A DNA stretch of 64,000 bases from Phaeobacter sp. 11ANDIMAR09 (GCF_001294455.1 NZ_LIKT01000003.1:124001-188000); one strand, 5' to 3'; shown: positions 46,876 to 55,991, numbered from the stretch's first letter. Numbers and translations: made by a program. The notes: generated by a model from the sequence alone, not told the origin.

Positions 46876-47460
46876 ATGGCAAAGCTTTACTTCAACTACT
46901 CGACCATGAACGCTGGAAAATCGGCGGTTCTGCTACAGGCTTCGCATAACTACCGCGAAAACGATATGGACACCTATCTGCTGACCGCGCAGATCGACAC
47001 CCGCGAGGGCAAGGGGAGAATCGCTTCGCGCATCGGCATCAGTGAACAGGCCGATACCTTTTCCCCTGGCGAGGATCTCTTTGCAAAAATCCAGGCCCGT
47101 CTGGCGCAGGGGGACCTCGCCAGCATCTTTATTGACGAGGCTCAGTTTTTGACGGCTGACCAGGTCTGGCAACTGGCTAGGATTGTGGATGATCTGAAGG
47201 TGCCAGTCCTGTGTTACGGGCTGCGGGTGGATTTTCAGGGGCAGCTCTTTCCCGGCTCTGCCGCGCTGCTGGCATTGGCTGATGAAATGCGCGAGGTGCG
47301 CACCATCTGTCATTGCGGCAAAAAGGCCACCATGGTGATCCGCCAGGACGCCCAAGGACGGGCGATCACCAAGGGCGACCAGGTGCAGATCGGCGGCAAT
47401 GAGAGCTATGTCTCATTGTGCCGTCGGCATTGGCGTGAGGCTATGGCAGAGGGAAGCTGA
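46876..47460 (+). CDS. tdk: thymidine kinase
   Basis: 194-residue type II thymidine kinase of the thymidine salvage pathway. The P-loop STMNAGKS has Lys15, the FIDEAQF lid region is near residue 87-93, and Cys in CHCGKKATMV and the C-terminal SLCRRHW supply the structural zinc. AAAGGGGGG ends just before the ATG. Single gene, convergent with the dehydrogenase operon, with an intergenic repeat between. Confidence 0.96.
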   Translation: MAKLYFNYSTMNAGKSAVLLQASHNYRENDMDTYLLTAQIDTREGKGRIASRIGISEQADTFSPGEDLFAKIQARLAQGDLASIFIDEAQFLTADQVWQLARIVDDLKVPVLCYGLRVDFQGQLFPGSAALLALADEMREVRTICHCGKKATMVIRQDAQGRAITKGDQVQIGGNESYVSLCRRHWREAMAEGS

Positions 47461-47496
47461 CCCCTGCGGTCAGAACAGTTTTTGGCAACGGGTGCA

Positions 47497-47556
47497 GGGG
47501 GCTCTGCCCCCTCGCGCCGAGGGCGCTTACCCCCGGAATATTTTTAGAAAGATGAA
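47497..47556. repeat. GC-rich intergenic repeat, AGAAAGATGAA subtype
   Basis: GGGGGCTCTGCCCCC, CGCGCC..GGCGC, TTACCCCCGGAATATTTTTAG, AAAGATGAA. The head matches the other copies but the tail is AGAAAGATGAA rather than GGCCAAATGAA. It lies between the convergent ends of tdk and the hydroxyacid dehydrogenase gene. Confidence 0.8.
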
Positions 47557-47622
47557 GTCAGGGTCAGGTTCGTCAAAATCGTTGCGCGAGGCTGGGCCGC
47601 AAATCGATTTTGAGTGGGGTTC

Positions 47623-48573
47623 TCAGACCTGGTTTGGCAGCTTCTGCCCCGCCACAAAGGCGGCAATATTGTCCAGGGCCATATGACCCATGGCACTGCG
47701 CACCTCTTCGGTCGCTGTGCCCAGATGCGGCAGCAGGGTCACATTGGACAGATCCCGCAGAGCCTGTGGCACCTCGGGCTCGAATTCATAGACGTCCAGA
47801 CCGGCTCCGGCGATCTTTCGCTTCTGCAAAGTATCGATCAGCGCTTCCTGCTGCACCACTTCACCGCGTGCAATATTGATCAGATGCGCTGTTGGCCGCA
47901 TCGCCGACAGGACCCTAGCATCCACCAGATGATGTGTATCCCCGCCACCTGGAACAGCCACCACCAGGAAATCCACTGTGGCTGCGAGCTGTTTCAAATC
48001 TGCCATAGGGGTGGCGGCAAATCCGGGAGATTTTTCACTGCGGGCGGTGTAAAACACCTGCATATCAAACCCAAAATGGCAGCGCCGAGCGATGGCAGCG
48101 CCGATGCGTCCCAGGCCGATCACCCCGAGCTTTTTGCCCGTCACATGTTGGCCCAGCATCTGGGTTGGATGCCAACCGGGCCAGCCCCCGCTGCGCACCA
48201 GGCGTTCGCCCTCTGCGGCGCGGCGGGCCGACATCAGGATCAAAGTCAGGGCAATATCCGCCGTCGCATCTGTCACCGCCCCCGGCGTATTGCTGACGGC
48301 AATCCCATGGGCAGCTGCCGCAGCCACATCAATATGATTGAAGCCAACGCCAAAATTCGCCAGAAGCCTGCAACGTGGCGCTGTGACCTCGGCAAGAACC
48401 CCCGCGTCAAACCCGTCCCCGAGAGTGGGCATCACCAGATCAAAGTCCCGCAGCGCTGCCAGCATCTCCCCGCGACTGAGCACCGCAGTCTCCGGTCGGA
48501 TCACCACGTCAAACTCCGCCCTGGCGCGGGCCTCGACTTCTGCGGTCATGGGGCGGGTGATCAGCAGTTTCAT
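47623..48573 (-). CDS. D-2-hydroxyacid dehydrogenase
   Basis: 316-residue NAD(P)-dependent D-isomer-specific 2-hydroxyacid dehydrogenase, probably of the glyoxylate/hydroxypyruvate reductase branch. The Rossmann motif GLGRIGAAIARR is central, and the catalytic trio is Arg (INIARGEVV), Glu (EFEPEVP region) and His (LLPHLGTAT). Substrate not defined. It is the last gene of the unit ybjN-proC-csaA and begins 2 bp after csaA. Confidence 0.92.
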   Translation of the reverse strand: MKLLITRPMTAEVEARARAEFDVVIRPETAVLSRGEMLAALRDFDLVMPTLGDGFDAGVLAEVTAPRCRLLANFGVGFNHIDVAAAAAHGIAVSNTPGAVTDATADIALTLILMSARRAAEGERLVRSGGWPGWHPTQMLGQHVTGKKLGVIGLGRIGAAIARRCHFGFDMQVFYTARSEKSPGFAATPMADLKQLAATVDFLVVAVPGGGDTHHLVDARVLSAMRPTAHLINIARGEVVQQEALIDTLQKRKIAGAGLDVYEFEPEVPQALRDLSNVTLLPHLGTATEEVRSAMGHMALDNIAAFVAGQKLPNQV

Positions 48574-48575
48574 TA

Positions 48576-48914
48576 TCAGTGCATCCTGCCGCCCAGAGGA
48601 ACCGGCCCATCCGGCCCCACGAGACGGATCTCACCCGCATCATCCGGCAGCCCCAAAACCAGGACTTCTGACATGAATTTTCCGATCTGGCGTGGTGGGA
48701 AGTTCACCACCGCCAGGACCTGTTTGCCGATCAATGTCTCAGGCGTGTAATGCGCCGTCACCTGAGCCGATGTTTTTTTCTCACCGATCTCCGCGCCAAA
48801 GTCGATCCAGATCTTGATCGCCGGTTTGCGGGCCTCCGGGTAGGCTTCGGCGCGAATGACCTCGCCGACACGAATGTCCACCTTCATGAAATCGTCAAAG
48901 GAAATCTCAGCCAC
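48576..48914 (-). CDS. csaA: tRNA-binding protein CsaA
   Basis: 112-residue homodimeric OB-fold protein of the CsaA/Trbp111 group: DFMKVDIRVGEVIRAE, KIWIDFGAEIGEKKTSAQVTAHY, GKQVLAVVNFPPRQIGKFMSEVLVLG. In Bacillus it has chaperone-like activity; tRNA binding is the structural inference. It overlaps the end of proC by 8 bp. Confidence 0.95.
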   Translation of the reverse strand: MAEISFDDFMKVDIRVGEVIRAEAYPEARKPAIKIWIDFGAEIGEKKTSAQVTAHYTPETLIGKQVLAVVNFPPRQIGKFMSEVLVLGLPDDAGEIRLVGPDGPVPLGGRMH

Positions 48915-49719
48915 GCGACAGCTCCTTTGACCGATCGGTCGCAGCCGCCACTGCCCGGTTCAACAGGTCCGGAAAGCCGGTCTCTTGCTGCATCAGCACC
49001 GCAAGCGCAGCCTGGGTGGTGCCATTGGGACTGGTGACATTGATGCGCAACTGGCTGGGGCTTTCATGCGCCACATTGGCCAGTGCCCCGGCCCCGGCAA
49101 CTGTCGCCTTGGCCAATTGCATTGCCATATCCGCAGGCAGTCCCTGGGCCTCTCCGGCTTGAGCCAGGGTCTCGATCAGGTGAAACACATAGGCCGGCCC
49201 TGAGCCGCTCACCCCGGTGACCGCGTCGATCTGCGCCTCGCTGTCGAGCCGTACGGTCTGGCCAATCGCCTTGAGCAACCGCTCGGCCATGTCCAGATTG
49301 TCGGCGCTGGCCACGGCGTTGCCGATCAATGCCGTGATTCCCTGGCCAATGGCCGCAGGCGTATTAGGCATGGCCCGCACAATCGGAGTCTGAGCCCCGA
49401 GGATCTCCTCAAAACTGGCAATCGAAGTCCCGGCGGCAACCGAAACAAACAGCGTATCACCATTGCCCAGTGCCCGAAGCTCGGGCAGGGCCGCGCCCAT
49501 CATCTGCGGCTTCACCGCAATCAGCACCAGGGCGGGCGAGCTAGGCAGACCTGCATTGATATGCACCCCTGTCCCCTGCAGCCATTCCGAAGGATGCGGA
49601 TCCAAAACCCAGACCGAAGAAGCTGGCAAGTCTCCCTCGAGCCAGCCTGCCAACATGGCCGACCCCATTTTGCCGCAGCCCAGCAGTACCAGCCCACGGG
49701 TTTCAATAGCACTTGTCAT
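48907..49719 (-). CDS. proC: pyrroline-5-carboxylate reductase
   Basis: 270-residue last enzyme of proline biosynthesis. The N-terminal Rossmann segment is LLGCGKMGSAMLAGW, followed by VKPQMM, and VRAMPNTPAAIGQGITAL; the C-terminal signature VTGVSGSGPAYVFHLIETLAQAG..GLP is complete. Second gene of the ybjN-proC-csaA-dehydrogenase unit. Confidence 0.96.
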   Translation of the reverse strand: MTSAIETRGLVLLGCGKMGSAMLAGWLEGDLPASSVWVLDPHPSEWLQGTGVHINAGLPSSPALVLIAVKPQMMGAALPELRALGNGDTLFVSVAAGTSIASFEEILGAQTPIVRAMPNTPAAIGQGITALIGNAVASADNLDMAERLLKAIGQTVRLDSEAQIDAVTGVSGSGPAYVFHLIETLAQAGEAQGLPADMAMQLAKATVAGAGALANVAHESPSQLRINVTSPNGTTQAALAVLMQQETGFPDLLNRAVAAATDRSKELSRG

Positions 49720-49761
49720 CGTACGCTTGTCTTTCTTGCGTGAATTTTTCGTTCAGAGCCT

Positions 49762-50262
49762 TCAGGCGCGCCCATAGGCTTCGGCGATGGCGACCTCCAT
49801 CGCTTCGCCCGGAGATCTCCCCGCCCAGGTGGTGAGCTGGATCGCCGGATAGTAGCGCTCACAGTTTGAAACCGCTGCATGGATCATGGCATCTACCTGC
49901 TCCGGGCTAGCGGATTGTCCGCCAGCCAGGACAAGCCCATAGCGATAGAGCATCACCTTATGATCAGCCCAATAGGTAAATCCGCCAGCCCAGCATTGAT
50001 CGTTCATCAGATTGATCAACTCATAGAGCTGTGGGATCTTGTCCTGGGGGGGCTCCATCTCATAACTGCAAACCAGCCGCAAAGTCTCTTCATAGGCCGA
50101 CCAGGCCAGAGTCAGGGAATAGGTCCGCCACTGACCTTCGACGGCCATGGCGATCTGGTCATCGCCAATACGGTCAAAATCCCAGTCGTGGTGGGCCGCC
50201 AGGTTTTCGACGATATCAATCGGGTGGATGTCATCGTCCAGATGAAATTCGGAAAGGGCCAT
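49762..50262 (-). CDS. YbjN domain-containing protein
   Basis: 166-residue soluble protein with the YbjN fold, related to type III secretion chaperone-like domains: PIDIVENLAAHHDWDFDRIGDD at the start, then LTLAWSAYEETLRLVCSYEMEPP and GGFTYWADHKVMLYRYGLVLAGG. Function unknown; E. coli YbjN affects motility and stress traits. First gene of the unit with proC, 42 bp upstream. Confidence 0.92.
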   Translation of the reverse strand: MALSEFHLDDDIHPIDIVENLAAHHDWDFDRIGDDQIAMAVEGQWRTYSLTLAWSAYEETLRLVCSYEMEPPQDKIPQLYELINLMNDQCWAGGFTYWADHKVMLYRYGLVLAGGQSASPEQVDAMIHAAVSNCERYYPAIQLTTWAGRSPGEAMEVAIAEAYGRA

Positions 50263-50713
50263 GTCTCACCTCTCAGCTCTCTAGCTGTTTGGGCCGATTT
50301 CGCCCCCTACAACTAGGTTTCTGGTCAATGGACCGGGGAGCATCCCCGCCTCCATACTAGATATGGTGGCAAGGGGGCCATAGTCTGGCAACCCCTTATT
50401 TGGGGATATCTTCAATAAGTTGTGGACGAATGGCGTCACGCCGCAATATATCGGCAAATTCACGCGCGCATCAGGTATGCGATCCTGCCCCGCAGCCTGC
50501 GACATGGAAGCCACTGCACGGCCTCGACAGCGCGCCCCTGCTCTCCCGAGCCTAGGTCAAAGCTGTACAGGACCATTTGAGCCTGGCCCCGTTTCATCTT
50601 TCTAAAAATATTCCCGCCGGAGGCATTCCCCGCTCACAGCCAATACTGCCGCGGGACTACGAAACAATGCGCCCACGACTGATCCCCCCCAAGCGCTCGC
50701 CGGGAAAAATCGT
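50263..50713. other. intergenic region between ubiK and ybjN
   Basis: About 450 bp on which no gene is convincing. It carries the ybjN promoter at one end and the reverse-oriented repeat unit (50592-50632) at the ubiK end. A minus-strand frame at 50514-50281 (77 codons) shows no family and poor codon character. Confidence 0.4.
50592..50632. repeat. GC-rich intergenic repeat, partial, reverse orientation
   Basis: TTTCATCTTTCTAAAAATAT, then TCCCGCCGGAGG and CATTCCCCG: the reverse of the AGAAAGATGAA-type tail seen at 47.5 kb, without the full head hairpin. It lies about 80 bp past the ubiK stop. Confidence 0.7.
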
Positions 50714-50956
50714 TCAGCCCTTGGCGTCCAACGCGTCCAAGCGCGCCTTCAAGGCCTCATTTTCTTCCCGTGCCTTTTGCGCCATGGCCCGGACTGCGTC
50801 AAATTCTTCCCGGGTGACAAAATCGCGGTCCGCCAACCAGCGGTCCATAAGGCTCTTCATGGCAGTTTCAGCTTCATCCTTTGCGCCCTGGGCCACGCCC
50901 ATCGCATTTGTCATCAGCTGGGAAATGTCATCCATGATCTTGTTTCGGCTCTGCAT
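50714..50956 (-). CDS. ubiK: accessory factor UbiK family protein
   Basis: 80-residue BMFP (YqiC) protein: MDDISQLMTNAMGVAQGAKDEAE, the conserved LADRDFVTREEFDAVRAMAQKAREEN, then a C-terminal coiled coil forming trimers in the family. In E. coli UbiK assists ubiquinone biosynthesis and binds membranes. The ATG at 50956 has GGAG six bases upstream; 50959 is the neighbouring alternative. Divergent from lgt across 97 bp. Confidence 0.92.
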   Translation of the reverse strand: MQSRNKIMDDISQLMTNAMGVAQGAKDEAETAMKSLMDRWLADRDFVTREEFDAVRAMAQKAREENEALKARLDALDAKG

Positions 50957-51053
50957 CATCTTCTCCGTATCACTCTTCCCCCCTATATGGGGCCGCAAAG
51001 GGTCGCGGGCAAGCCGTTGACTTTCAATTGCGAGCAAAGGCATTCAGGACAAC

Positions 51054-51950
51054 ATGCGAGCCATGATCCAATTCCCCGATATTTCGCCCGAGATCTTCTC
51101 GATTTCCCTGTTTGGCATGGAGTTTGCCCTGCGCTGGTACGCTTTAGCCTATATCATTGGCATCGTGATTGCCTGGCGGCTGGCCATTGCGGCGTTGAAA
51201 TCGCCGTCGCTCTGGCCCGGCCAAAAGGCGCCAATGCGGCCCGAACAGGTCGAAGATCTGCTGACCTGGATCATTCTGGGGGTGATTCTGGGGGGGCGGC
51301 TTGGCTTTGTTTTGTTCTACCAACCCAGCTATTACCTGGCGCATCCCGGCGAGATTCTGCGGATTTGGCAGGGGGGCATGGCCTTTCACGGCGGCCTCCT
51401 CGGGGTCATCATCGCAGCCTGGGGCTATGCCCAGCGTCATGGAATTTCCAAACTGCAGATGGCGGATTTGGTCGCCTATACGGTGCCCGCCGGGTTGATG
51501 TTGGGACGATTGGCAAACTACATCAACGCAGAACTCTGGGGCCGCCCCACCGATCTCCCCTGGGGTGTCGCCTTTCCCGGACAGGCTGCGCAGGACTGCG
51601 GCCAGGCCTTGGGCGCGATATGCGCCCGCCACCCCTCTCAGCTCTATGAAGCAGCGATGGAAGGGCTAGTCCTGGGGCTTGTCCTGATCTGGCTGACCTG
51701 GCGCCGCCAGAGCCTGCAGCACCCAGGCCTAAACCTCGGCGTGTTTCTGGCCGGCTATGGCCTGGCGCGGTTCACCGTCGAATTTTTCCGCCAACCGGAT
51801 GCACAGTTTGTGACCCCCGGCAACCCGCTCGGGCTGGCCTGGGAAATGGCAGGATATGGCCTCACTATGGGACAGATCCTGTCGCTGCCGATGATCGCAT
51901 TGGGACTGTATTTCGCCCTGCGCCCGGCCAAACAGAAAGCGGCCATATGA
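51054..51950 (+). CDS. lgt: prolipoprotein diacylglyceryl transferase
   Basis: 298-residue inner-membrane enzyme attaching diacylglycerol to the lipobox Cys of prolipoproteins. Seven predicted TM helices, [10 protein letters not shown], the catalytic-region FHGGLLG and the Lgt signature [21 protein letters not shown] are present. The ATG at 51054 has AGGA four bases upstream. It overlaps the next gene by 4 bp; lgt-midA-pgeF form one operon, a common order in alphaproteobacteria. Confidence 0.97.
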   Translation: MRAMIQFPDISPEIFSISLFGMEFALRWYALAYIIGIVIAWRLAIAALKSPSLWPGQKAPMRPEQVEDLLTWIILGVILGGRLGFVLFYQPSYYLAHPGEILRIWQGGMAFHGGLLGVIIAAWGYAQRHGISKLQMADLVAYTVPAGLMLGRLANYINAELWGRPTDLPWGVAFPGQAAQDCGQALGAICARHPSQLYEAAMEGLVLGLVLIWLTWRRQSLQHPGLNLGVFLAGYGLARFTVEFFRQPDAQFVTPGNPLGLAWEMAGYGLTMGQILSLPMIALGLYFALRPAKQKAAI

Positions 51951-53017
51951 CCGTTTTGGCAGAACAACTGACCGCCCGGATCAGGACCGAAGGCCCAATC
52001 AGCCTGGCGGACTATATGGCAGAATGCCTGCTGCATCCTGAACACGGGTATTACACTGCCCAGGTCCCCTTTGGGGCCCTGGGTGATTTCATCACCGCGC
52101 CGGAGATCAGCCAGATGTTTGGCGAACTCATCGGATTGTCGCTGGCCCAATGCTGGCTGGATCAGGGGGCCCCAGCCGCCTTTACCCTTGCCGAACTGGG
52201 ACCCGGGCGCGGCACCCTGATGGCGGATCTGCTGCGCGCCACCCGGAGCGTGCCCGGCTTTCATACCGCCCTGCAGCTTTACCTCGTTGAGGCCTCGGCG
52301 CAGCTGCGACAGCAACAGGAAGAAACCCTGCAGGGCTATGAGGTCACCTGGGTCGACGGCATTGATGAGCTGCCACAACAGCCGCTGTTTCTGGTGGCCA
52401 ACGAGTTCTTTGACGCCCTGCCCATTCGCCAGTTTCTGCGCGACGGTGAAGGCTGGCGAGAAAAGCGCGTGGGATTGATTGACGGTGCGCTCGGGTTCGG
52501 GCTGGGGCCAGAGGCCCCGCAGCCTGCGCTGGAACATCGTCTGCTGGACACCAAACCGGATGATCTGGTGGAGATGAGCCCGGTCATGGCGCCCATTACC
52601 GCAGGCCTGGCCCAGCGCATTGCCGCTCATGGCGGCGCTGCGCTAATCATCGATTATGGCGATTGGCGCTCTCTTGGGGACACCCTTCAGGCGCTCAAAT
52701 CCCATGCCCCCGTTGACCCGCTGGCAACACCGGGTGAAGCCGATCTCACGGCTCATGTGGATTTTGAAGTGCTCTGTTCTGTCGCCGCAGGGGCGGGCTG
52801 CGCCCATAGTCGCGTGACCCCCCAAGGCGTGTTCCTCGAACGCCTCGGCATCACCGATCGCGCCCGCACCCTGGCCAAGGGGCTGGAGGGAGAGGCACTG
52901 GAAGCGCTGATTGCCGCACATCGGCGGTTGACGCACCCCGAGGAAATGGGAAACCTGTTCAAAGTGCTGGGGCTCACCCCGGCCGAGGCCGCTCCACCAC
53001 CAGGATTAAATGCATGA
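51947..53017 (+). CDS. MidA/NDUFAF7-family SAM-dependent methyltransferase
   Basis: 356-residue DUF185 methyltransferase. [30 protein letters not shown] and the SAM motif [17 protein letters not shown] are diagnostic, as is the later [14 protein letters not shown]. The human homologue NDUFAF7 dimethylates an arginine of the complex I NDUFS2 subunit; a similar role in bacterial complex I is inferred. Overlaps lgt and pgeF by 4 bp each. Confidence 0.94.
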   Translation: MTVLAEQLTARIRTEGPISLADYMAECLLHPEHGYYTAQVPFGALGDFITAPEISQMFGELIGLSLAQCWLDQGAPAAFTLAELGPGRGTLMADLLRATRSVPGFHTALQLYLVEASAQLRQQQEETLQGYEVTWVDGIDELPQQPLFLVANEFFDALPIRQFLRDGEGWREKRVGLIDGALGFGLGPEAPQPALEHRLLDTKPDDLVEMSPVMAPITAGLAQRIAAHGGAALIIDYGDWRSLGDTLQALKSHAPVDPLATPGEADLTAHVDFEVLCSVAAGAGCAHSRVTPQGVFLERLGITDRARTLAKGLEGEALEALIAAHRRLTHPEEMGNLFKVLGLTPAEAAPPPGLNA

Positions 53018-53769
53018 CGCTGGAAATACTTACCTCCGAGCTATTGAACTCCGTGCACCACGGGTTCTTTACCCGTCGCGGCGGCGCCTCTTCGGGGATC
53101 TTTGAGGGATTGAACTGCGGTCTGGGCTCCAGCGACCAGCAAGAAGCCGTGACACTGAACCGCGCGCGTGTGGCCGAGGCGATGAATGTCCCCGCTGCGG
53201 CCCTGGTTGGGGTGCATCAGATCCATTCGCCGGATGTAGCCGTGATTACCGGCCCCACAGCAGACAGGCCCCGCGCCGATGCCATGGTGACAAAGACCCC
53301 CGGTGTGGCGCTGGGTATCCTGACAGCCGACTGCCAGCCGGTGCTTTTTGCCGACCCCAAAGCCGGAGTCATTGGCGCCGCCCATGCCGGTTGGCGCGGC
53401 GCTCTGGATGGTATTCTAGCGGCCACACTCGATGCCATGGAGGACCTGGGCGCAGATCGGCGCAACACCTATGCGGTCATTGGTCCCTCGATTTCCAAGC
53501 GCGCCTATGAAGTCGGCCCGGAATTCCATGCCGACTTCCTGCAAAAGGACCCGGACAACAGCCGCTTTTTTGCCCCCGGTCACGAGGGGCGATATCAGTT
53601 TGATCTGCCCGGGCTGGGCCTTCATCTGCTGCGGCAAGCCGGTGTGGGACGGGCCGAGTGGACAGGCCATTGCACCTATAGCGATGAAGAGCTGTTTTAC
53701 TCCTATCGTCGCACGACCCATGCCGGGGAAGCCGACTACGGAAGGTTAATATCCTGCATCACCCTGTAG
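53014..53769 (+). CDS. pgeF: peptidoglycan editing factor PgeF (laccase-domain protein)
   Basis: 251-residue protein of the YfiH/DUF152 family (often called polyphenol oxidase). HGFFTRRGGASSG at the start, GVHQIHS, ILTADCQPVLFAD, AAHAGWRGALDGI and the GHCTYSDEELFYSYRR tail provide the Cys/His zinc site. E. coli PgeF edits muropeptide precursors, and purine-nucleoside phosphorylase activity is known for homologues. Last gene of the lgt operon. Confidence 0.95.
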   Translation: MTLEILTSELLNSVHHGFFTRRGGASSGIFEGLNCGLGSSDQQEAVTLNRARVAEAMNVPAAALVGVHQIHSPDVAVITGPTADRPRADAMVTKTPGVALGILTADCQPVLFADPKAGVIGAAHAGWRGALDGILAATLDAMEDLGADRRNTYAVIGPSISKRAYEVGPEFHADFLQKDPDNSRFFAPGHEGRYQFDLPGLGLHLLRQAGVGRAEWTGHCTYSDEELFYSYRRTTHAGEADYGRLISCITL

Positions 53770-53777
53770 AGGGGAAT

Positions 53778-53810
53778 CTGGGCAAGACTGCACCTTTTTT
53801 GCCCAGTTTC
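53778..53810 (+). terminator. possible terminator of the lgt operon
   Basis: Stem CTGGGCAA / TTGCCCAG with a 13-nt loop, then TTTCCC. The long loop and short U run make it weak. Confidence 0.4.
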
Positions 53811-54026
53811 CCTCGCGCTCACCCCAGGCAAACACAAAAAGTCACAATAGTTTTAATTGAATTTCAGGCACTTGTGCCGCCAGAATTTAAACCAACACGG
53901 AAAACATCGCGATTGGGGCGTGATCTCAGAATTCCACGTCCAAGCCACATTCAGGGCGCAATGATTACCGATAAATGGGTCAACAGAGCTTGGAAAACTC
54001 AGCTCGCCCCAGGTAGGAGAGGCCCC

Positions 54027-54188
54027 ATGAAAGCAAGAGATCGCTTTTTAAAGTCGGTAATTTCGGCTGCAAAAACAGAGACAACGCAGATGCCCTGGAG
54101 CCGTGGTGCCGTGAGAGAGGCGCATCTGATCCAGCGTCGCGCACCACAATCGCGCCAAGCGACGACGCAAGAGCTAAAGCGCGCCTAG
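54027..54188 (+). CDS. small basic conserved-type protein (53 aa)
   Basis: ATG at 54027 with a strong Shine-Dalgarno (AGGAGAGG, four bases before the ATG), stop TAG at 54186. The peptide begins MKARDRFLKSVISAAKTETTQ and continues MPWSRGAVREAHLIQRRAP; it is highly basic with no hydrophobic segment. The longer in-frame region upstream to 53799 looks non-coding. No function known. It could bind nucleic acid or ribosomes judging from charge only. Confidence 0.7.
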   Translation: MKARDRFLKSVISAAKTETTQMPWSRGAVREAHLIQRRAPQSRQATTQELKRA

Positions 54189-54531
54189 ACAAGGCCTCCT
54201 AAGGTTAAACCAAGAGGCAGCCCGGGTCGGCCGCAATCAGCCCTTTTGCGGATAGGCCCCTGACGCTGCGAGATCCGGTTTTTCCTCCGTATTTGCGGTG
54301 ACCCTTTATTAGTCAATGACCGCCACAGTCTTTACGGAAACAGCCACCAGATCGCTCTTGAGCCGTTTTTTCTGGTCCGTTGAGAGATAACCAATAAGGC
54401 ACAGTTGTGCAGATTAAGTCGATGCAAAACACAGATCCATCACCAGGCCAATCACTGGCCCATGCCGCTCCTTCCATCTGCCGGTTGGGGTTTGCAATTC
54501 GTGACGTGTTTGCAAGAAAGGTTTTGAGCCA
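54189..54531. other. intergenic region before the Hint-domain gene
   Basis: About 340 bp with no ORF that looks coding. No convincing promoter hexamer pair or long palindrome; a purine-rich ribosome site (GAAAGG) lies about 11 bases before the next start. Confidence 0.35.
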
Positions 54532-55314
54532 ATGACACTTCCTCATTCCTTGCAACAGGCCGCTGCCAGGGCCGCTGAAGCCAGCGCGTTGCTCCAGGAT
54601 CCCGCCGCGCTGCGCCTGCCCAACAAGCCGCAGCTGCGCCGCTACGAGGTGAGCAGTCTGCTGCCCAATGGCAGCATTGCAGAAACCCGCCACATCGCCC
54701 CAGCCCTGCCGATTTTTGAAGATGCGTTTTGCGCGTTCACCCGTGGCTCGCTGGTGGAAACCACCATGGGCCAGATCGCGGTAGAGGACCTGTTGCCCGG
54801 TGACGAAATCGTCACCCGGGATGGTGGCAGTCAACCTTTGGTCTGGAAGGGCTCAACCAGTCTGGTGCCCTCCCGCAGCGATGCCAAGGGCCGCGCCCAT
54901 CGGCTGACCAGTTTTATGCCTGACAGTCTGGGGCTGCAAAAGCCTGCTTCCTGCGTAGTGGCAGGACCTGCTGCGCGGCTGCTGCGGATGCCACCGCATA
55001 TGCGAGTCGCAGCAGACTCAGAACAACTGCTGACACTGGTCGCGGAATTCCAGGATGGAATGAATATCTTTGAAACCGCTCCGCCTACCGTGGTGGATAT
55101 GTTCCACCTCTGCCTGCCAGAACATGCGGTCATCAATGTCGGTGGCTTGGAGTTTGAAACCTATCACCCGGGTCCCGAAGCGTTGAAACTGGTGAGCTAT
55201 GCCATCAAGACGCTTTACTTCAACCTCTTCAGCCATGTGGATTCGCTCAGCGGCTTTGGCCCATTGGCCTATACGCGCGCCGCCCCAATGACAGACAGCT
55301 CTCTACGGGACTAA
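54532..55314 (+). CDS. Hint domain-containing protein
   Basis: 260-residue protein with a Hedgehog/intein-type (Hint) domain: FxRGSLVETTMGQIAVEDLLPGDEIVTRDGG at residues 69-99 gives the block A and the LxPGD turn; PLVWKGS and the DMFHLCLPEHAVINVGGLEFETYH strand/histidine segment follow. The position of the nucleophilic Cys/Ser is occupied by Ala68, with Cys67 immediately before it, so autocatalytic splicing is doubtful. Roseobacters carry many such stand-alone Hint proteins, whose role is unknown. No signal peptide. Single gene. Confidence 0.88.
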   Translation: MTLPHSLQQAAARAAEASALLQDPAALRLPNKPQLRRYEVSSLLPNGSIAETRHIAPALPIFEDAFCAFTRGSLVETTMGQIAVEDLLPGDEIVTRDGGSQPLVWKGSTSLVPSRSDAKGRAHRLTSFMPDSLGLQKPASCVVAGPAARLLRMPPHMRVAADSEQLLTLVAEFQDGMNIFETAPPTVVDMFHLCLPEHAVINVGGLEFETYHPGPEALKLVSYAIKTLYFNLFSHVDSLSGFGPLAYTRAAPMTDSSLRD

Positions 55315-55374
55315 GGTCGCGCCGGATCAGGATCCGCGCTTTCTGGGTGTATTGAAGGTGGTCCAACAAACCAT

Positions 55375-55403
55375 AGCCCGCAGCGCCTTACCGCTTGCGG
55401 GCT
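55375..55403. terminator. bidirectional hairpin between Hint and lrp genes
   Basis: AGCCCGCAGCG / CGCTTGCGGGCT with one bulge. It lies 61 bp after the Hint stop and just beyond the convergent lrp stop. Short U runs on either side. Confidence 0.5.
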
Positions 55404-55410
55404 GTTGCCT

Positions 55411-55911
55411 TTAGGCCTCGCGTTGAAGCCGCTCTTCCAGAACATCAAAAGGCACGCCAGGTTCATCCTTGGCCCCCCGAATGACAAGCGAGGTCTTGAC
55501 GCTGGCCACATTGGGCGTGGTCAACAGATCCGCGGTCAGAAAGCTCTGAAAGGTGCTGAGATCGGGCGAGACACATTTCAGGATGAAATCCACCTCGCCG
55601 TTCAGCATATGGCATTCCCGCACCAAGGGCCAACTGCGGCACTGCTCTTCAAAGGCGGAAAGCTCGGCTTCGGCCTGGCTTTCCAACCCGACCATGGCAA
55701 AGACCTGAACTTCAAAGCCCAGTTCCCGTGCGTTGACTTCGGCATGGTAGCCGCCAATCAGACCCGCCTCTTCCAGAGCACGTACCCGACGCAGGCAGGG
55801 CGGCGCCGAAATGCCAACCCGTTTGGCCAGCTCAACATTGGTCATGCGCCCATCGGCCTGCAATTCCGACAGTATCTTGCGATCAATCGGATCGAGACGG
55901 GTTGTGACCAT
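55411..55911 (-). CDS. Lrp/AsnC family transcriptional regulator
   Basis: 166-residue feast/famine regulator: N-terminal HTH (IDRKILSELQADGRMTNVELAKRVGISAPPCLRRVRALEEAGLI) and RAM effector domain (VREChMLNGEVDFILKCV). Divergent from trxB, with a 24-bp palindrome in the gap, so it probably controls itself and perhaps trxB. The ligand is probably an amino acid; unknown. Confidence 0.94.
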   Translation of the reverse strand: MVTTRLDPIDRKILSELQADGRMTNVELAKRVGISAPPCLRRVRALEEAGLIGGYHAEVNARELGFEVQVFAMVGLESQAEAELSAFEEQCRSWPLVRECHMLNGEVDFILKCVSPDLSTFQSFLTADLLTTPNVASVKTSLVIRGAKDEPGVPFDVLEERLQREA

Positions 55912-55967
55912 GGTTTAAGCTCCTGACGATTTTCGTTTCTTATAGCACTGCCGCCGGGCTGCGCAAT

Positions 55968-55991
55968 ATTATTTCACAGCTGCGAAATAAT
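55968..55991. promoter_or_regulatory. 24-bp palindrome between lrp and trxB, likely Lrp operator
   Basis: Arms ATTATTTC and GAAATAAT around a core ACAGCTGC that itself contains CAGCTG; only one pair of the 24-bp dyad fails to match. It lies 57 bp upstream of the lrp start and about 195 bp upstream of trxB, in an AT-rich pocket. Autoregulatory operators are usual in this family. Confidence 0.65.

Noticed and set aside
50281-50514. 77-codon minus-strand frame beside ybjN
   Set aside because: No domain, no ribosome site, overlaps the ybjN promoter region.
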